Assembly (NCBI RefSeq): GCF_018327685.1
Contig: NZ_BNEL01000003.1
Coordinates: 3,534,001-3,598,000 of the forward strand
Direction of reading: 5' to 3'
DNA from: Streptomyces sp. TS71-3
GTDB taxonomy: Bacteria > Actinomycetota > Actinomycetes > Streptomycetales > Streptomycetaceae
Length of the DNA: 64,000 bases
The notes under the pieces were generated by a model. It made no database searches. It worked only from the letters and a program-made list of their open reading frames with translations, and was not told the DNA's origin. Positions 19,896 through 28,448 of the stretch are shown piece by piece; position 1 is the stretch's first letter, and the number at the start of each line of letters is the position of its first letter. The position numbers and the translations under genes were made by a program.

Positions 19896-19909
19896 TGGGA
19901 ACGTTCCCA
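19896..19909. promoter_or_regulatory. LacI operator 2, TGGGAACGTTCCCA
   Basis: The second exact copy of the palindrome, 34 bases after the first (about three helical turns), so two repressor dimers could bind the same face. It ends 76 bases before the binding-protein start. Confidence 0.85.
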
Positions 19910-19985
19910 CCGCAGTGTTCGAGCCAGGGGAGCCCGGCTGCCCCGCCGGGACTGCGGTGCGTCAGCGCCGCCGCTAGGAGGACCA

Positions 19986-21296
19986 ATGGGCACGGCCCGC
20001 AGGATGTTGCGCAACAGGATCATGGCCACCGTGGCTGCCGCCGCCGCGCTCGGACTCGTCGCCGGGTGCGGCGGCAGCAGCGGCGGCACCGGGGGAGGCA
20101 AGGAGAACGGCAAGACCGTGATCACCATGGGCCTCTTCGGCGTCATGGGGTTCAAGGAGACCGGCCTGCTCGACCAGTACATGAAGGCACACCCCGACGT
20201 CACGATCAAGGCCGATGTCGCCGGCGACGAGCAGACGTACTACACCGCCCTCCAGACGCACCTGGCCGCCGGCAGCGGCCTCAAGGACATCCAGGGCATC
20301 GAGATAGGCCGCGCCCGGGAGATCACTCAGACCCAGTCGGCCAAGTTCGTCGACCTCTCCAAGGTGCCCGGCACGGACCACTTCCTGCCGTGGAAGGAGG
20401 GCCAGGTCACCACCAAGGACGGCAAGGTGCTCGGGCTCGGTACCGACATCGGCCCGCTCGCCGTCTGCTACCGCAAGGACCTCTTCAAGGCCGCGGGCCT
20501 GCCCACCGACCGGGACGAGGTCGGCAGGCTGTGGGCCGGCGACTGGAAGAAGTACGTGGGCGTCGGCGAGGACTTCAAGGCCCACAACAAGAACGCGAAG
20601 GTCTCCTACGTGGACAGCGCCAGCGCGCTGTTCAACGCCATGATCTACGGCAACCCCGAGCAGTTCTACAACGACAAGGGCGACCTGATCTACCGGACCA
20701 GCCCCGACATCAAGGACGCCTGGAACCTCTCGGTGAAGGCCGCCGGCGAGGGGCTGACGGCCAAGCTCCGGCAGTTCCAGCCGGGCTGGGACCCGGGCCT
20801 CGCCAACAGCACCTTCGCGACCACCGTCTGCCCGGCCTGGATGCTCGCGCACATCACCGAGAAGGCGGGCCCGAAGAACTCCGGCAAGTGGGACGTCGCC
20901 AAGGCCCCCAAGGACGCCAACTGGGGCGGCTCCTTCCTGGGCGTGACCGAGGCAAGCCCGGTGAAGGAGGAGGCCGAGAAGCTGGTCGCCTGGCTGACGG
21001 CCCCCGCACAGCAGGAGTTCCTCTTCAAGAAGCTCGGCAACTTCCCGTCGTCCCAGCAGGCGCTTACGTCCCCGGCGGTGAAGAACGCCACGTCCGAGTA
21101 CTTCTCCGGCGCTCCGATCGGCCGGATCTTCTCCGAGGCCGCCGAGCAGATCCCGGACCACCAGGTGCTGGGCCGCAAGGACGGCACCATCAAGGACATC
21201 TTCACGCAGGGCCTGGAACAGGTCGAGTCGCAGCACACCGCCCCCGACAAGGCCTGGAGCAGCACCGACGAGCGCATCCAGAAGGCCGTCGGCTGA
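19986..21296 (+). CDS. Sugar ABC transporter substrate-binding lipoprotein, third importer
   Basis: A 436-residue family-1 solute-binding protein with a lipoprotein signal (LGLVAGCGGS, Cys near residue 28). The ATG at 19986 has AGGAGG just upstream. It resembles CebE-type cello-oligosaccharide binding proteins in gene order. It is followed by two permeases and a GH1 beta-glucosidase. The ligand is probably a beta-gluco-oligosaccharide; whether beta-1,4 or beta-1,3 linked cannot be told from sequence. Confidence 0.92.
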   Translation: MGTARRMLRNRIMATVAAAAALGLVAGCGGSSGGTGGGKENGKTVITMGLFGVMGFKETGLLDQYMKAHPDVTIKADVAGDEQTYYTALQTHLAAGSGLKDIQGIEIGRAREITQTQSAKFVDLSKVPGTDHFLPWKEGQVTTKDGKVLGLGTDIGPLAVCYRKDLFKAAGLPTDRDEVGRLWAGDWKKYVGVGEDFKAHNKNAKVSYVDSASALFNAMIYGNPEQFYNDKGDLIYRTSPDIKDAWNLSVKAAGEGLTAKLRQFQPGWDPGLANSTFATTVCPAWMLAHITEKAGPKNSGKWDVAKAPKDANWGGSFLGVTEASPVKEEAEKLVAWLTAPAQQEFLFKKLGNFPSSQQALTSPAVKNATSEYFSGAPIGRIFSEAAEQIPDHQVLGRKDGTIKDIFTQGLEQVESQHTAPDKAWSSTDERIQKAVG

Positions 21297-21310
21297 CCAT
21301 CCGCGCACCC

Positions 21311-21347
21311 GGCCCCGGTGACCGCGCGCCAGGCGGACACCGGGGCC
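21311..21347 (+). promoter_or_regulatory. Hairpin between binding-protein and permease genes
   Basis: A perfect 10-bp stem, GGCCCCGGTG (21311-21320) and CACCGGGGCC (21338-21347), lies in the 110-base gap after the binding-protein gene. It may act as a partial terminator or 3' stabiliser that raises binding-protein levels over the permeases, as in other importer operons. Confidence 0.6.
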
Positions 21348-21406
21348 CCGCCCGTCCTGTCCGGCGCGGCATCCACGCACACAGCGACCTCACGTAAGGA
21401 CCCTCG

Positions 21407-22384
21407 GTGGCCACTTCCATCCCCGCGACCCCGGCCGGCGCCGGCGCGCCGCCCGGCAGCGGCGGGCGCGGGCGGCGCAGCGCCCTGCTGCACCGCCTCG
21501 ACCTGCGCACGGCACCCTACGCGTTCGTAGCCCCGTTCTTCGTCGTCTTCGCCGCCTTCAGCTTCTACCCGCTGATCTACACCTGCTGGATCTCCCTGCA
21601 CCACGTGGAGCTGTCCACGCTCGACGTGATGGAGTGGGTGGGCTTCGACAACTACACGGCGCTCTGGCACGACGACCGGTTCTGGAACGCCCTGGTCAAC
21701 ACCTTCACCATCGGGGTGATCTCCACCGTCCCGCAGCTTCTGGTGGCGCTGGGGCTCGCGCACCTGCTCAACTACCGGCTGCGCGGATCCACGTTCTTCC
21801 GGGTGGCCGCCCTCACGCCGTACGCGACGTCCGTGGGCGCCGCCGCGCTCGTCTTCACGATGCTCTTCGAGCGTGACTTCGGCATGATCAACTGGATGCT
21901 GAGCCTGGTCGGGGTGGACCACATCGACTGGGAGAACAGCAAGTGGGCGGCGCAGTCGGCGATCTCGTGCATCGTGATCTGGCGCTGGACCGGCTACAAC
22001 GCCCTGCTGTACCTGGCCGCCATGCAGGCCATCCCGCTCGACCGCTACGAGGCCGCGGCCATCGACGGCGCCTCCCGCTGGCAGCAGTTCCTGAAGGTCA
22101 CCGTCCCGGGCATCCGCTCCACGATCGTCTTCACCATCGTGCTCTCCACCATCGGCGCCACCCAGCTCTTCGGCGAGCCGCTGATCTTCGGCCAGGGCCC
22201 CAACGGCATCACCGGCGGTGCCGACAACCAGTACCAGACCCTCGGCCTGCTGCTGTACGAGGAGGGCTGGAAGAACTACCAGATGGGCCGGGCCGCCACC
22301 GTCGCCTGGGCGATGTTCCTGCTGCTCGTCATCCTCTTCGCCGCCCAGCGCCTGCTGCGGCGCCTGTTCGTCCGCTCGTCCTGA
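21407..22384 (+). CDS. Sugar ABC transporter permease (MalF type), third importer
   Basis: A 325-residue permease with a Gly/Pro-rich N-terminus, about six membrane segments (the first is APYAFVAPFFVVFAAFSFYP) and the EAA loop YEAAAIDGASRWQQFLKV. The GTG start has AAGGA seven bases upstream. It partners the permease at 22397. Confidence 0.93.
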   Translation: MATSIPATPAGAGAPPGSGGRGRRSALLHRLDLRTAPYAFVAPFFVVFAAFSFYPLIYTCWISLHHVELSTLDVMEWVGFDNYTALWHDDRFWNALVNTFTIGVISTVPQLLVALGLAHLLNYRLRGSTFFRVAALTPYATSVGAAALVFTMLFERDFGMINWMLSLVGVDHIDWENSKWAAQSAISCIVIWRWTGYNALLYLAAMQAIPLDRYEAAAIDGASRWQQFLKVTVPGIRSTIVFTIVLSTIGATQLFGEPLIFGQGPNGITGGADNQYQTLGLLLYEEGWKNYQMGRAATVAWAMFLLLVILFAAQRLLRRLFVRSS

Positions 22385-22396
22385 AGGAGCCCCGCC

Positions 22397-23317
22397 ATGA
22401 CCACCGACAGCCTTCCGGCCCGGCCCGGCCTTCGGCCCGGGCCCGCGGGGGAGCGGTCCGCGGGGCGCCCGCGGCTGTTCCCGCGGCCGCGGGCCGGGCG
22501 CCAGCACCACGCGGGGCCCCTCACCTACGCCCTGCTGATCATCGCCGCGCTCGTCTCGCTCTTCCCGCTCTACTGGACGTTGGTGGCCGCCTCCAGCGAC
22601 AACACCCGGGTCACCCAGACCCCGCCGCCGTTCCTGCCGGGGCCGCACCTGCTGGAGAACCTCGGCAAGGCGTGGCAGGACGCCGCGCTCGGCAAGGCGA
22701 TGGCGAACAGCCTGATCGTGGCCGGCACCATCGCGCTGTCCACCGTCCTCTTCGCCACGCTCGCCGGGTTCGCCTTCGCCAAGCTGCGGTTCAGGGGGCG
22801 CAACATCCTGCTGATGCTGGTCGTCGGCACCATGCTGGTGCCGCCCCAGCTCGGTGTCGTCCCGCTGTTCATGATGATGACCCAGCTCGGCCTGAGCCAG
22901 CAGCTGCCGTCCGTCATCTTCCCCACCCTGGTCAGCGCGGTGGGCGTGTTCTTCATGCGGCAGTACCTGTCCGAGGCGCTGCCGGACGAGCTGGTGGAGG
23001 CCGGCCGGGTGGACGGCGCGCACTCGCTGCGGATCTTCTGGAGCATCGTGCTGCCGGTGGCCCGTCCCGCAATGGCCGTGCTTTTCATGATTACCTTCGT
23101 GCACGCCTGGAATGACTTCTTCTGGCCGTACATCGCGCTCGACATGGAGAACCCGACCGTCCCCGTCGCGCTCACCAAGCTCAGCGAGGGATACATCCGC
23201 GACGACTCGCTGATCATGGCGGGAGCACTGCTCGGCACGCTGCCGCTGCTCGCTCTCTTCGTCGTCTTCGGACGGCAGATCGTCGGCGGCATCATGCAGG
23301 GCGCCGTCAAGGGGTGA
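22397..23317 (+). CDS. Sugar ABC transporter permease (MalG type), third importer
   Basis: A 306-residue permease with a Pro/Arg-rich N-terminus and the EAA loop [20 protein letters not shown], ending in MQGAVKG. GAAGGAG precedes the ATG, 12 bases after the previous stop. With its partner it forms the third importer's pore; the ATPase is not encoded nearby. Confidence 0.93.
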   Translation: MTTDSLPARPGLRPGPAGERSAGRPRLFPRPRAGRQHHAGPLTYALLIIAALVSLFPLYWTLVAASSDNTRVTQTPPPFLPGPHLLENLGKAWQDAALGKAMANSLIVAGTIALSTVLFATLAGFAFAKLRFRGRNILLMLVVGTMLVPPQLGVVPLFMMMTQLGLSQQLPSVIFPTLVSAVGVFFMRQYLSEALPDELVEAGRVDGAHSLRIFWSIVLPVARPAMAVLFMITFVHAWNDFFWPYIALDMENPTVPVALTKLSEGYIRDDSLIMAGALLGTLPLLALFVVFGRQIVGGIMQGAVKG

Positions 23318-23484
23318 CCGCACGGGGCGGCACCACCGGCCGCCCCGCCGGCACCCCGAAACTCCTACACCCCGCGGGTCCGCCCGCTCCCGTCCCGCGG
23401 CGCGGCCGCATCCGAACCACCCAGCCCGAACCCCGATCCACCCTCCGTCCGCCCCATGGACGGACCCCTTCCGGAAGGACACCC

Positions 23485-24954
23485 GTGGCCACTGCGACAC
23501 GACGCCCAGCACCCGAACCGGACACGACCGACGCCCGTACCTTCCCGGAGGGTTTCACCTGGGGCACGGCGACCGCCGCCTACCAGATCGAGGGCGCCGC
23601 GGCGGTCGACGGGCGCACCCCGTCCATCTGGGACACCTACTCCCACACGCCAGGCAAGGTGAAGAACGGCGACACCGGCGACATCGCCACCGACCACTAC
23701 CACCGCTGGCGCGAGGACGTCGCGATCATGGCCGACCTCGGCGTCGGCGCCTACCGCTTCTCGCTGTCCTGGCCCCGCATCCAGCCCACCGGGCGCGGCC
23801 CGGCCGTGCAGAAGGGGCTGGACTTCTACCGGCGGCTCGCGGACGAGCTGCTGGAGAAGGGCATCGAACCGGTCGCCACGCTCTACCACTGGGACCTGCC
23901 GCAGGAGCTGGAGGACGCCGGCGGCTGGCCCGAGCGCGCCACCGCGGACCGGTTCGCCGAGTACGCGGGCCTGGCCGCCGAGGCGCTCGGCGACCGCGTG
24001 GGGACCTGGATCACCCTCAACGAGCCCTGGTGCAGCGCCTTCCTCGGCTACGGCTCCGGCGTGCACGCACCCGGCCGCACCGACCAGGTGGCAGCCCTGC
24101 GCGCGGCGCACCACCTCAACCTGGCGCACGGCAAGGCCGTGCAGGTGCTGCGGGCCGCCCTGCCGCCGGCGGCGCGGCTCTCCATCACCCTCAACATCCA
24201 CCATGTGCGGGCCCTCACCGAGCAGGCCGGCGACCTCGACGCGGCGCGGAGGATCGACGCGGTGGCCAACCGGGTCTTCACCGGGCCGCTGCTCGGCGGC
24301 GAGTACCCGGCCGACCTGCTCGCCGACACCGCCCACCTGACCGACTGGTCCTTCGTGCGCGACGGCGACACCGCCCTGGCCCACCAGCCGCTGGACTTCC
24401 TGGGCGTGAACTACTACACGCCGACGCTGGTGTCGGCCGCCACGGACGACGGCACGCACCACTCCGACGGGCACGGCAGGAGCGCGTTCAGCCCCTGGCC
24501 GGGCGGCGAGCGGGTCGCCTTCCACCGGCCGCCGGGCGAGACCACCGCCATGGGCTGGGCGGTGGACCCGACCGGCCTGTACGACCTGCTGCTCAGGCTG
24601 CACTCCGACTTCCCCGGCCTGCCGATGATGATCACCGAGAACGGCGCCGCCTTCGACGACTACGTCAACCCCGACGGCGAGGTGCACGACCCCGACCGCA
24701 TCGCCTACCTGGACGGCCACCTCGCCGCGGTGCACCGGGCCATCGACGCGGGCGTGGACGTGCGGGGCTACTTCCTGTGGTCGCTGCTGGACAACTTCGA
24801 GTGGGGCTACGGCTACAGCAAGCGGTTCGGCGCCGTGTACGTGGACTACCCCACCGGCAAGCGGATCCCGAAGTCCAGCGCGCGCTGGTACGGCCAGGTG
24901 GCCCGCACCGGCACCCTGCCCGTCGCAGGCGGCAGCGGGGAGGGCACACGGTGA
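23485..24954 (+). CDS. GH1 family beta-glucosidase (second copy)
   Basis: A 489-residue cytoplasmic beta-glucosidase, closely related to the first GH1 enzyme. The acid/base Glu is in TLNEP (about residue 180), the nucleophile in MITENG (about 385), and SLLDNFEW is present. The GTG at 23485 is chosen because GGAAGGA lies five bases upstream and the fold begins soon after; the open frame extends further back without a ribosome site. It is the last gene of the third importer operon, in the position that bglC holds in the ceb locus. It hydrolyses the imported oligosaccharide to glucose. Confidence 0.93.
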   Translation: MATATRRPAPEPDTTDARTFPEGFTWGTATAAYQIEGAAAVDGRTPSIWDTYSHTPGKVKNGDTGDIATDHYHRWREDVAIMADLGVGAYRFSLSWPRIQPTGRGPAVQKGLDFYRRLADELLEKGIEPVATLYHWDLPQELEDAGGWPERATADRFAEYAGLAAEALGDRVGTWITLNEPWCSAFLGYGSGVHAPGRTDQVAALRAAHHLNLAHGKAVQVLRAALPPAARLSITLNIHHVRALTEQAGDLDAARRIDAVANRVFTGPLLGGEYPADLLADTAHLTDWSFVRDGDTALAHQPLDFLGVNYYTPTLVSAATDDGTHHSDGHGRSAFSPWPGGERVAFHRPPGETTAMGWAVDPTGLYDLLLRLHSDFPGLPMMITENGAAFDDYVNPDGEVHDPDRIAYLDGHLAAVHRAIDAGVDVRGYFLWSLLDNFEWGYGYSKRFGAVYVDYPTGKRIPKSSARWYGQVARTGTLPVAGGSGEGTR

Positions 24955-24974
24955 ACGGGTGACGGACGGTCCCT

Positions 24975-25002
24975 CGGCCCGGCCCGCCGTCGGGCCGGGC
25001 CG
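24975..25002 (+). terminator. Terminator after the third importer operon
   Basis: A perfect 12-bp stem (24975-24986 and 24991-25002) with a CCGT loop, 20 bases past the GH1 stop codon. Confidence 0.8.
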
Positions 25003-25059
25003 GGCCGGGCGCGATGATGGGCGGACGCCGTCGATCACCGCCTCGGGAGGGCCGGCCGG

Positions 25060-26328
25060 TTGCACACACCGCTGCTTGAGGCGCTGTCCGCCGCGCTCCT
25101 CGTCGCCGTGCTCGCGGGCGCCGTGCTGCGGCCCTTCGGGCTTCCCGAGGCGGCCATCGCGGTGCCGGCCGCCGCGCTGGTGCTGGCTACCGGCGCGCTC
25201 CCGGTCGACCAGGCCCACGCCGAGGCGGCACGCCTGGGACCCGTGGCCGGGTTCCTCGCCGCCATCCTCGTGCTCGCCAGGCTCTGCGACGACGAGGGGC
25301 TCTTCCGCTGGTGCGGCGCGCTGATGGCGCGCTGGGCGGCCGGCGGCGGTCGGGGCGCGGCGCGGCGGCTGCTGGGCGCCGTCTTCGTGCTGGCGTCCCT
25401 GATCACGGCGGTGCTCAGCCTGGACGCCACGGTGGTGCTGCTCACCCCGGTGGTGTTCGCCACCGCCGCCCGGCTCGGCGTCCGCCCCAAGCCGCACGTC
25501 TACGCCTGCACCCACCTCGCCAACACGGCGTCACTGCTCCTTCCCGTCTCCAACCTGACGAACCTGCTGGCGTTCTCCGCGGCCGGGGTGGGTTTCACCC
25601 GGTTCGCGGCGCTGATGGTGCTGCCCTGGCTGCTGGCGGTGGCGGCCGAGTACGTCGTCCTGCGCCGCTTCTTCGCCACCGAGCTGGCCCTGTCGGGCCC
25701 CGCGGGCGGTCCGACAGGCGAACCGCCGCTGCCCCTCTTCGCGCTCGTCACCGTCGGGTGCACGCTGGCCGGGTTCGTCCTCGCGTCCGTGCTGGGTGCC
25801 GCCCCCGCCTGGGCCGCCGCGGCCGGCGCCGCGGTGCTCGCCGTCCGCGCGCTGGCCCGGCGCCGCGTCGGGCCCAAGGAGCTGCTGAACGCCGCCGCGC
25901 TGCCGTTCCTGGCCTTCGTGGTGGCCCTCGGCCTCGTGGTCCGGGCCGTGGTGGACGGCGGCCTGGGGGACCTCCTGGGACATCTGGTGCCCGACGGCTC
26001 CGGGCTGGCGGAGCTGTTCGCGGTGGCCGTGCTGGCCGCCGTGCTCGCCAATGTGATCAACAACCTGCCGGCGGTGCTCGTCCTGCTGCCGCTCACCGCC
26101 GCGATCGGCACGGGAGCCGTGCTGGCGATGCTGCTCGGCGTGAACATCGGGCCCAACCTCACCTACGCCGGCTCGCTCGCCACCCTGCTCTGGCGGCGCA
26201 TCGCGCACCGGCACGAGCATGATGTGGACCTGGCGGAGTTCACCCGGCTGGCCGCGCTGACCGTGCCGGCCGCCCTGGCCGTCGCGGTGCCGGCACTGTG
26301 GCTGGCGCTGCTCGTGATCGGAGGCTGA
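25060..26328 (+). CDS. ArsB/NhaD-superfamily anion or cation transporter
   Basis: A 422-residue integral membrane protein with about ten to eleven segments, of the ion-transporter superfamily that includes ArsB, NhaD and SLC13. The stretches SLDATVVLLTPVVFATA, LLLPVSNLTNLLAFS and GVNIGPNLTYAGSLATLLW match the paired re-entrant loops of these carriers. It starts at TTG with GGGAGG upstream; no other start fits the reading frame better. The substrate could be arsenite, another anion or Na+/H+, which sequence alone does not settle; there are no ars genes nearby. It is followed after four bases by a UspA-like gene. Confidence 0.82.
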   Translation: MHTPLLEALSAALLVAVLAGAVLRPFGLPEAAIAVPAAALVLATGALPVDQAHAEAARLGPVAGFLAAILVLARLCDDEGLFRWCGALMARWAAGGGRGAARRLLGAVFVLASLITAVLSLDATVVLLTPVVFATAARLGVRPKPHVYACTHLANTASLLLPVSNLTNLLAFSAAGVGFTRFAALMVLPWLLAVAAEYVVLRRFFATELALSGPAGGPTGEPPLPLFALVTVGCTLAGFVLASVLGAAPAWAAAAGAAVLAVRALARRRVGPKELLNAAALPFLAFVVALGLVVRAVVDGGLGDLLGHLVPDGSGLAELFAVAVLAAVLANVINNLPAVLVLLPLTAAIGTGAVLAMLLGVNIGPNLTYAGSLATLLWRRIAHRHEHDVDLAEFTRLAALTVPAALAVAVPALWLALLVIGG

Positions 26329-26332
26329 AGAC

Positions 26333-26923
26333 ATGGCCGTGGTCGTCTGGATCGCCGAGGGCACCTGGCCGGCGTGCGTGGACGCGGCGCGAGCCCACGT
26401 ACGCGAGGACACGCGGGTCGTGCTGCTGCACGTCAGAGCGGACGAGGTGCCCGCCGTCGCGCACGGCGCCTTCGCGGGCCTGCTCGGCCGGGGCCACCCC
26501 GAGGACGATCCCGGCGCCCGCCTGGCGGACCTGGGCGCCGATGCCGCCCGGGACCTGCTCGACGCCGCGGCCCGGCGGCTCGGGCGGCCCTGCTCCCGCC
26601 TGGTACGGCACGGACGTCCGGAACGCGAGGTGGTGGCCGCGGCCGAGGGCGCCGACCTGCTGGTGGTGGGGCGCGACGGGGATCCCGGGCGCCTCGGGCC
26701 GCACAGCCTGGCACCCGCCGCGCGGTTCGTCGTCGACCACGCCCCGTGCGCCGTGCTGCTGGTGTGGCCTCGGGCCGCCCCGGGCCTGCACACCCTGCCC
26801 CCGCCGCCGGGCGCCCACCCGGGGCCACCACCGCCCCCGCACGAGCACCCCGCGCCCGGGCCGGGCGCACCGGAACCGCCCCGCCCACCGGGACCTCCAC
26901 CGGCGGGGCACGACGCCGGCTGA
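26333..26923 (+). CDS. UspA-like protein with Pro/His-rich tail
   Basis: A 196-residue protein. Residues 1-145 look like a universal stress protein fold; the nucleotide motif appears as VVGRDGDPGRLGPHSLAPAARFVVDHAPCAVLLVW. The last 50 residues are almost all Pro, Gly and His and are probably disordered, perhaps metal-binding. It starts four bases after the membrane transporter gene, so it is cotranscribed and may modulate the carrier, as cytosolic Usp domains do with some ion transporters. Confidence 0.75.
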   Translation: MAVVVWIAEGTWPACVDAARAHVREDTRVVLLHVRADEVPAVAHGAFAGLLGRGHPEDDPGARLADLGADAARDLLDAAARRLGRPCSRLVRHGRPEREVVAAAEGADLLVVGRDGDPGRLGPHSLAPAARFVVDHAPCAVLLVWPRAAPGLHTLPPPPGAHPGPPPPPHEHPAPGPGAPEPPRPPGPPPAGHDAG

Positions 26924-26974
26924 CGCATCGCATGCCGTGTCCCGCGCCGCCCCGGGCCGCTCCGGACGCGCGCC

Positions 26975-27009
26975 GGCGCACGGCACGGGTGCGTCCCGTG
27001 CCGTGCGCC
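26975..27009 (-). terminator. Terminator after the GH16 gene
   Basis: A perfect 15-bp stem (26975-26989 and 26995-27009) with a five-base loop, 44 bases past the GH16 stop. It lies between convergent genes and could serve both strands. Confidence 0.85.
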
Positions 27010-27053
27010 GATGGGTCCGCTGCCGCGGCCGTGCCCCGGCCGTCGCCGGCCGC

Positions 27054-27947
27054 TCAGCTGGTGCTGACCGACACCGAGTCGACCACGAGCTGCTGCGGGA
27101 AGGTGGTGCCGCCGTCCGGGTCGCCCGGCCAGTCTCCGCCCACGGCGAGGTTGAGGATCAGGAAGAACGGCTTGTTGAACACCCACTGGTTGCCGCCCAC
27201 GTCGGCGGGCGTGCGCGTCTGGTAGACGTTGCCGTCCACCGACCACTTGATGGAGTCGGGCGCCCAGTCCACCGCGAAGGTGTGGAAGTCGTCGGCGAAG
27301 GCCGCACCGCCCGGCAGGTTGTACCCGGCGCCGATGCCGTTCGCACCGGAGTAACCCGGACCGTGGATCGTGCCGTGCACGGTGTTCGGCTCCTTGCCGA
27401 TGTTCTCCATGATGTCGACCTCGCCGCAGTTCGGCCAGCCGTTGCCCGAGTTGATGTCGGTGCCGAGCATCCAGAACGCGGGCCACATGCCCTGGCCCCG
27501 CGGGATCTTCATGCGCGCCTCGACGTGCCCGTACTGGGCGCTGTACTTGCCCGCGGTGTTCATCCGCGCGGAGGTGTACTCGCAGGTGCCGTACCAGCAC
27601 TGGTAGTTGCTCGGGTTCTCCTTCTTCGCGGTGATGACGAGGTGGCCGTTCCCGTCGAGCGCGGCGTTGGCGTTGCCGGCCGTGTAGTACTGGCGCTCGT
27701 GGTTGTTGCCGTTGTTGTCGCCGGTCTCCTGCACCCACTTCGAGGTGTCGACGGCGGATCCGGCCGCACCGTCGAAGGAGTCGGAGAAGGCCTCGGTCAG
27801 CTTGGCCGCCGGCTTGGCGGTGTGCTTGGCCCCGGCGTCCGCGGGGGTACTGGCCCCGGCGGTGGCGGGAAGGACGATGGCCGAGGCGGCGACCAGGGTG
27901 GAGATGCCGGCGATGAGCAGCCGCCGGCCGACGTGCGGAGAGTCCAT
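27054..27947 (-). CDS. Secreted GH16 endo-beta-1,3-glucanase (laminarinase)
   Basis: A 297-residue secreted enzyme that cuts inside beta-1,3-glucan chains. A signal peptide (GRRLLIAGISTLVAASAIVLPATAG) is followed by a single GH16 domain from about residue 50 to the end; there is no carbohydrate-binding module. The catalytic motif is GEVDIMENIG, with nucleophile Glu near 176, Asp 178 and acid/base Glu near 181. The W-rich stretch WPAFWMLG and the HTFAVDW motif are typical of laminarinases. The ATG at 27947 is preferred for its GGAAGG site. The promoter region carries a chitinase-type 12-mer and a 13-bp palindrome. It works with the GH55 enzyme transcribed away from it. Confidence 0.93.
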   Translation of the reverse strand: MDSPHVGRRLLIAGISTLVAASAIVLPATAGASTPADAGAKHTAKPAAKLTEAFSDSFDGAAGSAVDTSKWVQETGDNNGNNHERQYYTAGNANAALDGNGHLVITAKKENPSNYQCWYGTCEYTSARMNTAGKYSAQYGHVEARMKIPRGQGMWPAFWMLGTDINSGNGWPNCGEVDIMENIGKEPNTVHGTIHGPGYSGANGIGAGYNLPGGAAFADDFHTFAVDWAPDSIKWSVDGNVYQTRTPADVGGNQWVFNKPFFLILNLAVGGDWPGDPDGGTTFPQQLVVDSVSVSTS

Positions 27948-27990
27948 GACTCTGCCTTCCGGTGTGGGGGGTGGTCCGGAGTGATCTGTC

Positions 27991-28003
27991 ATGTCTTTGA
28001 CAT
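27991..28003. promoter_or_regulatory. 13-bp palindrome upstream of GH16
   Basis: ATGTC-TTT-GACAT, 43 bases upstream of the GH16 start. It is well placed for an operator, but it resembles neither LacI operator class in the window, so the binder is unknown. Confidence 0.4.
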
Positions 28004-28058
28004 AAGCGGGCAAGCGTGGTCCTGCGGACGCGCCGACCGGAAGTGGGGTTCGGTCCGT

Positions 28059-28070
28059 GGTCCAGACCTT
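28059..28070. promoter_or_regulatory. Chitinase-type 12-mer TGGTCCAGACCT upstream of GH16
   Basis: This matches the 12-base direct-repeat element described in Streptomyces chitinase promoters (chi63) and is close to the DasR site TGGTCTAGACCA. Only one copy is seen, about 112 bases before the GH16 start. The 500-base gap between GH16 and GH55 also holds the GH55 promoter and operator; I see no gene in it. Confidence 0.5.
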
Positions 28071-28343
28071 GATTTAAAGAATGAAGCAAGACAGTGTCAA
28101 GGCCTGTCGCACAGCTCGGTACCGGAGCACGCGGAGCGCCGGCCGCACCGCCGGGCCGCCCACCTCGGTACTTCACCTTGTGATCGCACGGCGCCCCGAT
28201 CGCCGCCCGTTCGGCGAGATCCTGAATCCGGGCGGGGGTGCGCCCTTTCCGGCGAGCGGCACGAGTTGCCAGGTCGTCGCCGCCCGAGGCGGACCCCGCG
28301 CCACGATCCGGTCACCCGGCAACTGCTGTTGTGTGCACGACTC

Positions 28344-28373
28344 TTGACGCGGCACGCCGCCGGGGTCAAGGAT
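28344..28373 (+). promoter_or_regulatory. Candidate promoter for the GH55 gene
   Basis: TTGACG (28344-28349), 18 bases, then AAGGAT (28368-28373), close to the Streptomyces TTGAC/TAGGAT consensus. The LacI operator begins about 13 bases downstream, so repressor would sit at the start of transcription. Confidence 0.5.
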
Positions 28374-28385
28374 CCATCTGCCGAC

Positions 28386-28399
28386 TGAGAGCGCTCTCT
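28386..28399. promoter_or_regulatory. LacI-type operator, TGAGAGCGCTCTCT
   Basis: A 12-bp perfect core (GAGAGCGCTCTC, 28387-28398) matching the operators at 32-45 and 7527-7542 except for the outermost bases. It lies 50 bases before the GH55 start, which ties GH55 to the LacI regulator at 6438-7508. Confidence 0.7.
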
Positions 28400-28448
28400 C
28401 CGGGTCGAGGCGGCACCCCGCACTCAACTACTCCAGGAGTTCTCCGAC

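Noticed and set aside
19862..19909. CebR operators
   Set aside because: The centre reads AACGTT rather than the CebR centre in TGGGAGCGCTCCCA; both copies agree, so this is unlikely to be random drift.
20690..25515. Very long minus-strand frames opposite the third importer and GH1
   Set aside because: They run across several real genes on the other strand and show only His/Arg/Glu-rich low-complexity sequence.
28173..28427. Small minus-strand frame between GH16 and GH55
   Set aside because: It overlaps the GH55 promoter and operator and has no recognisable protein features.
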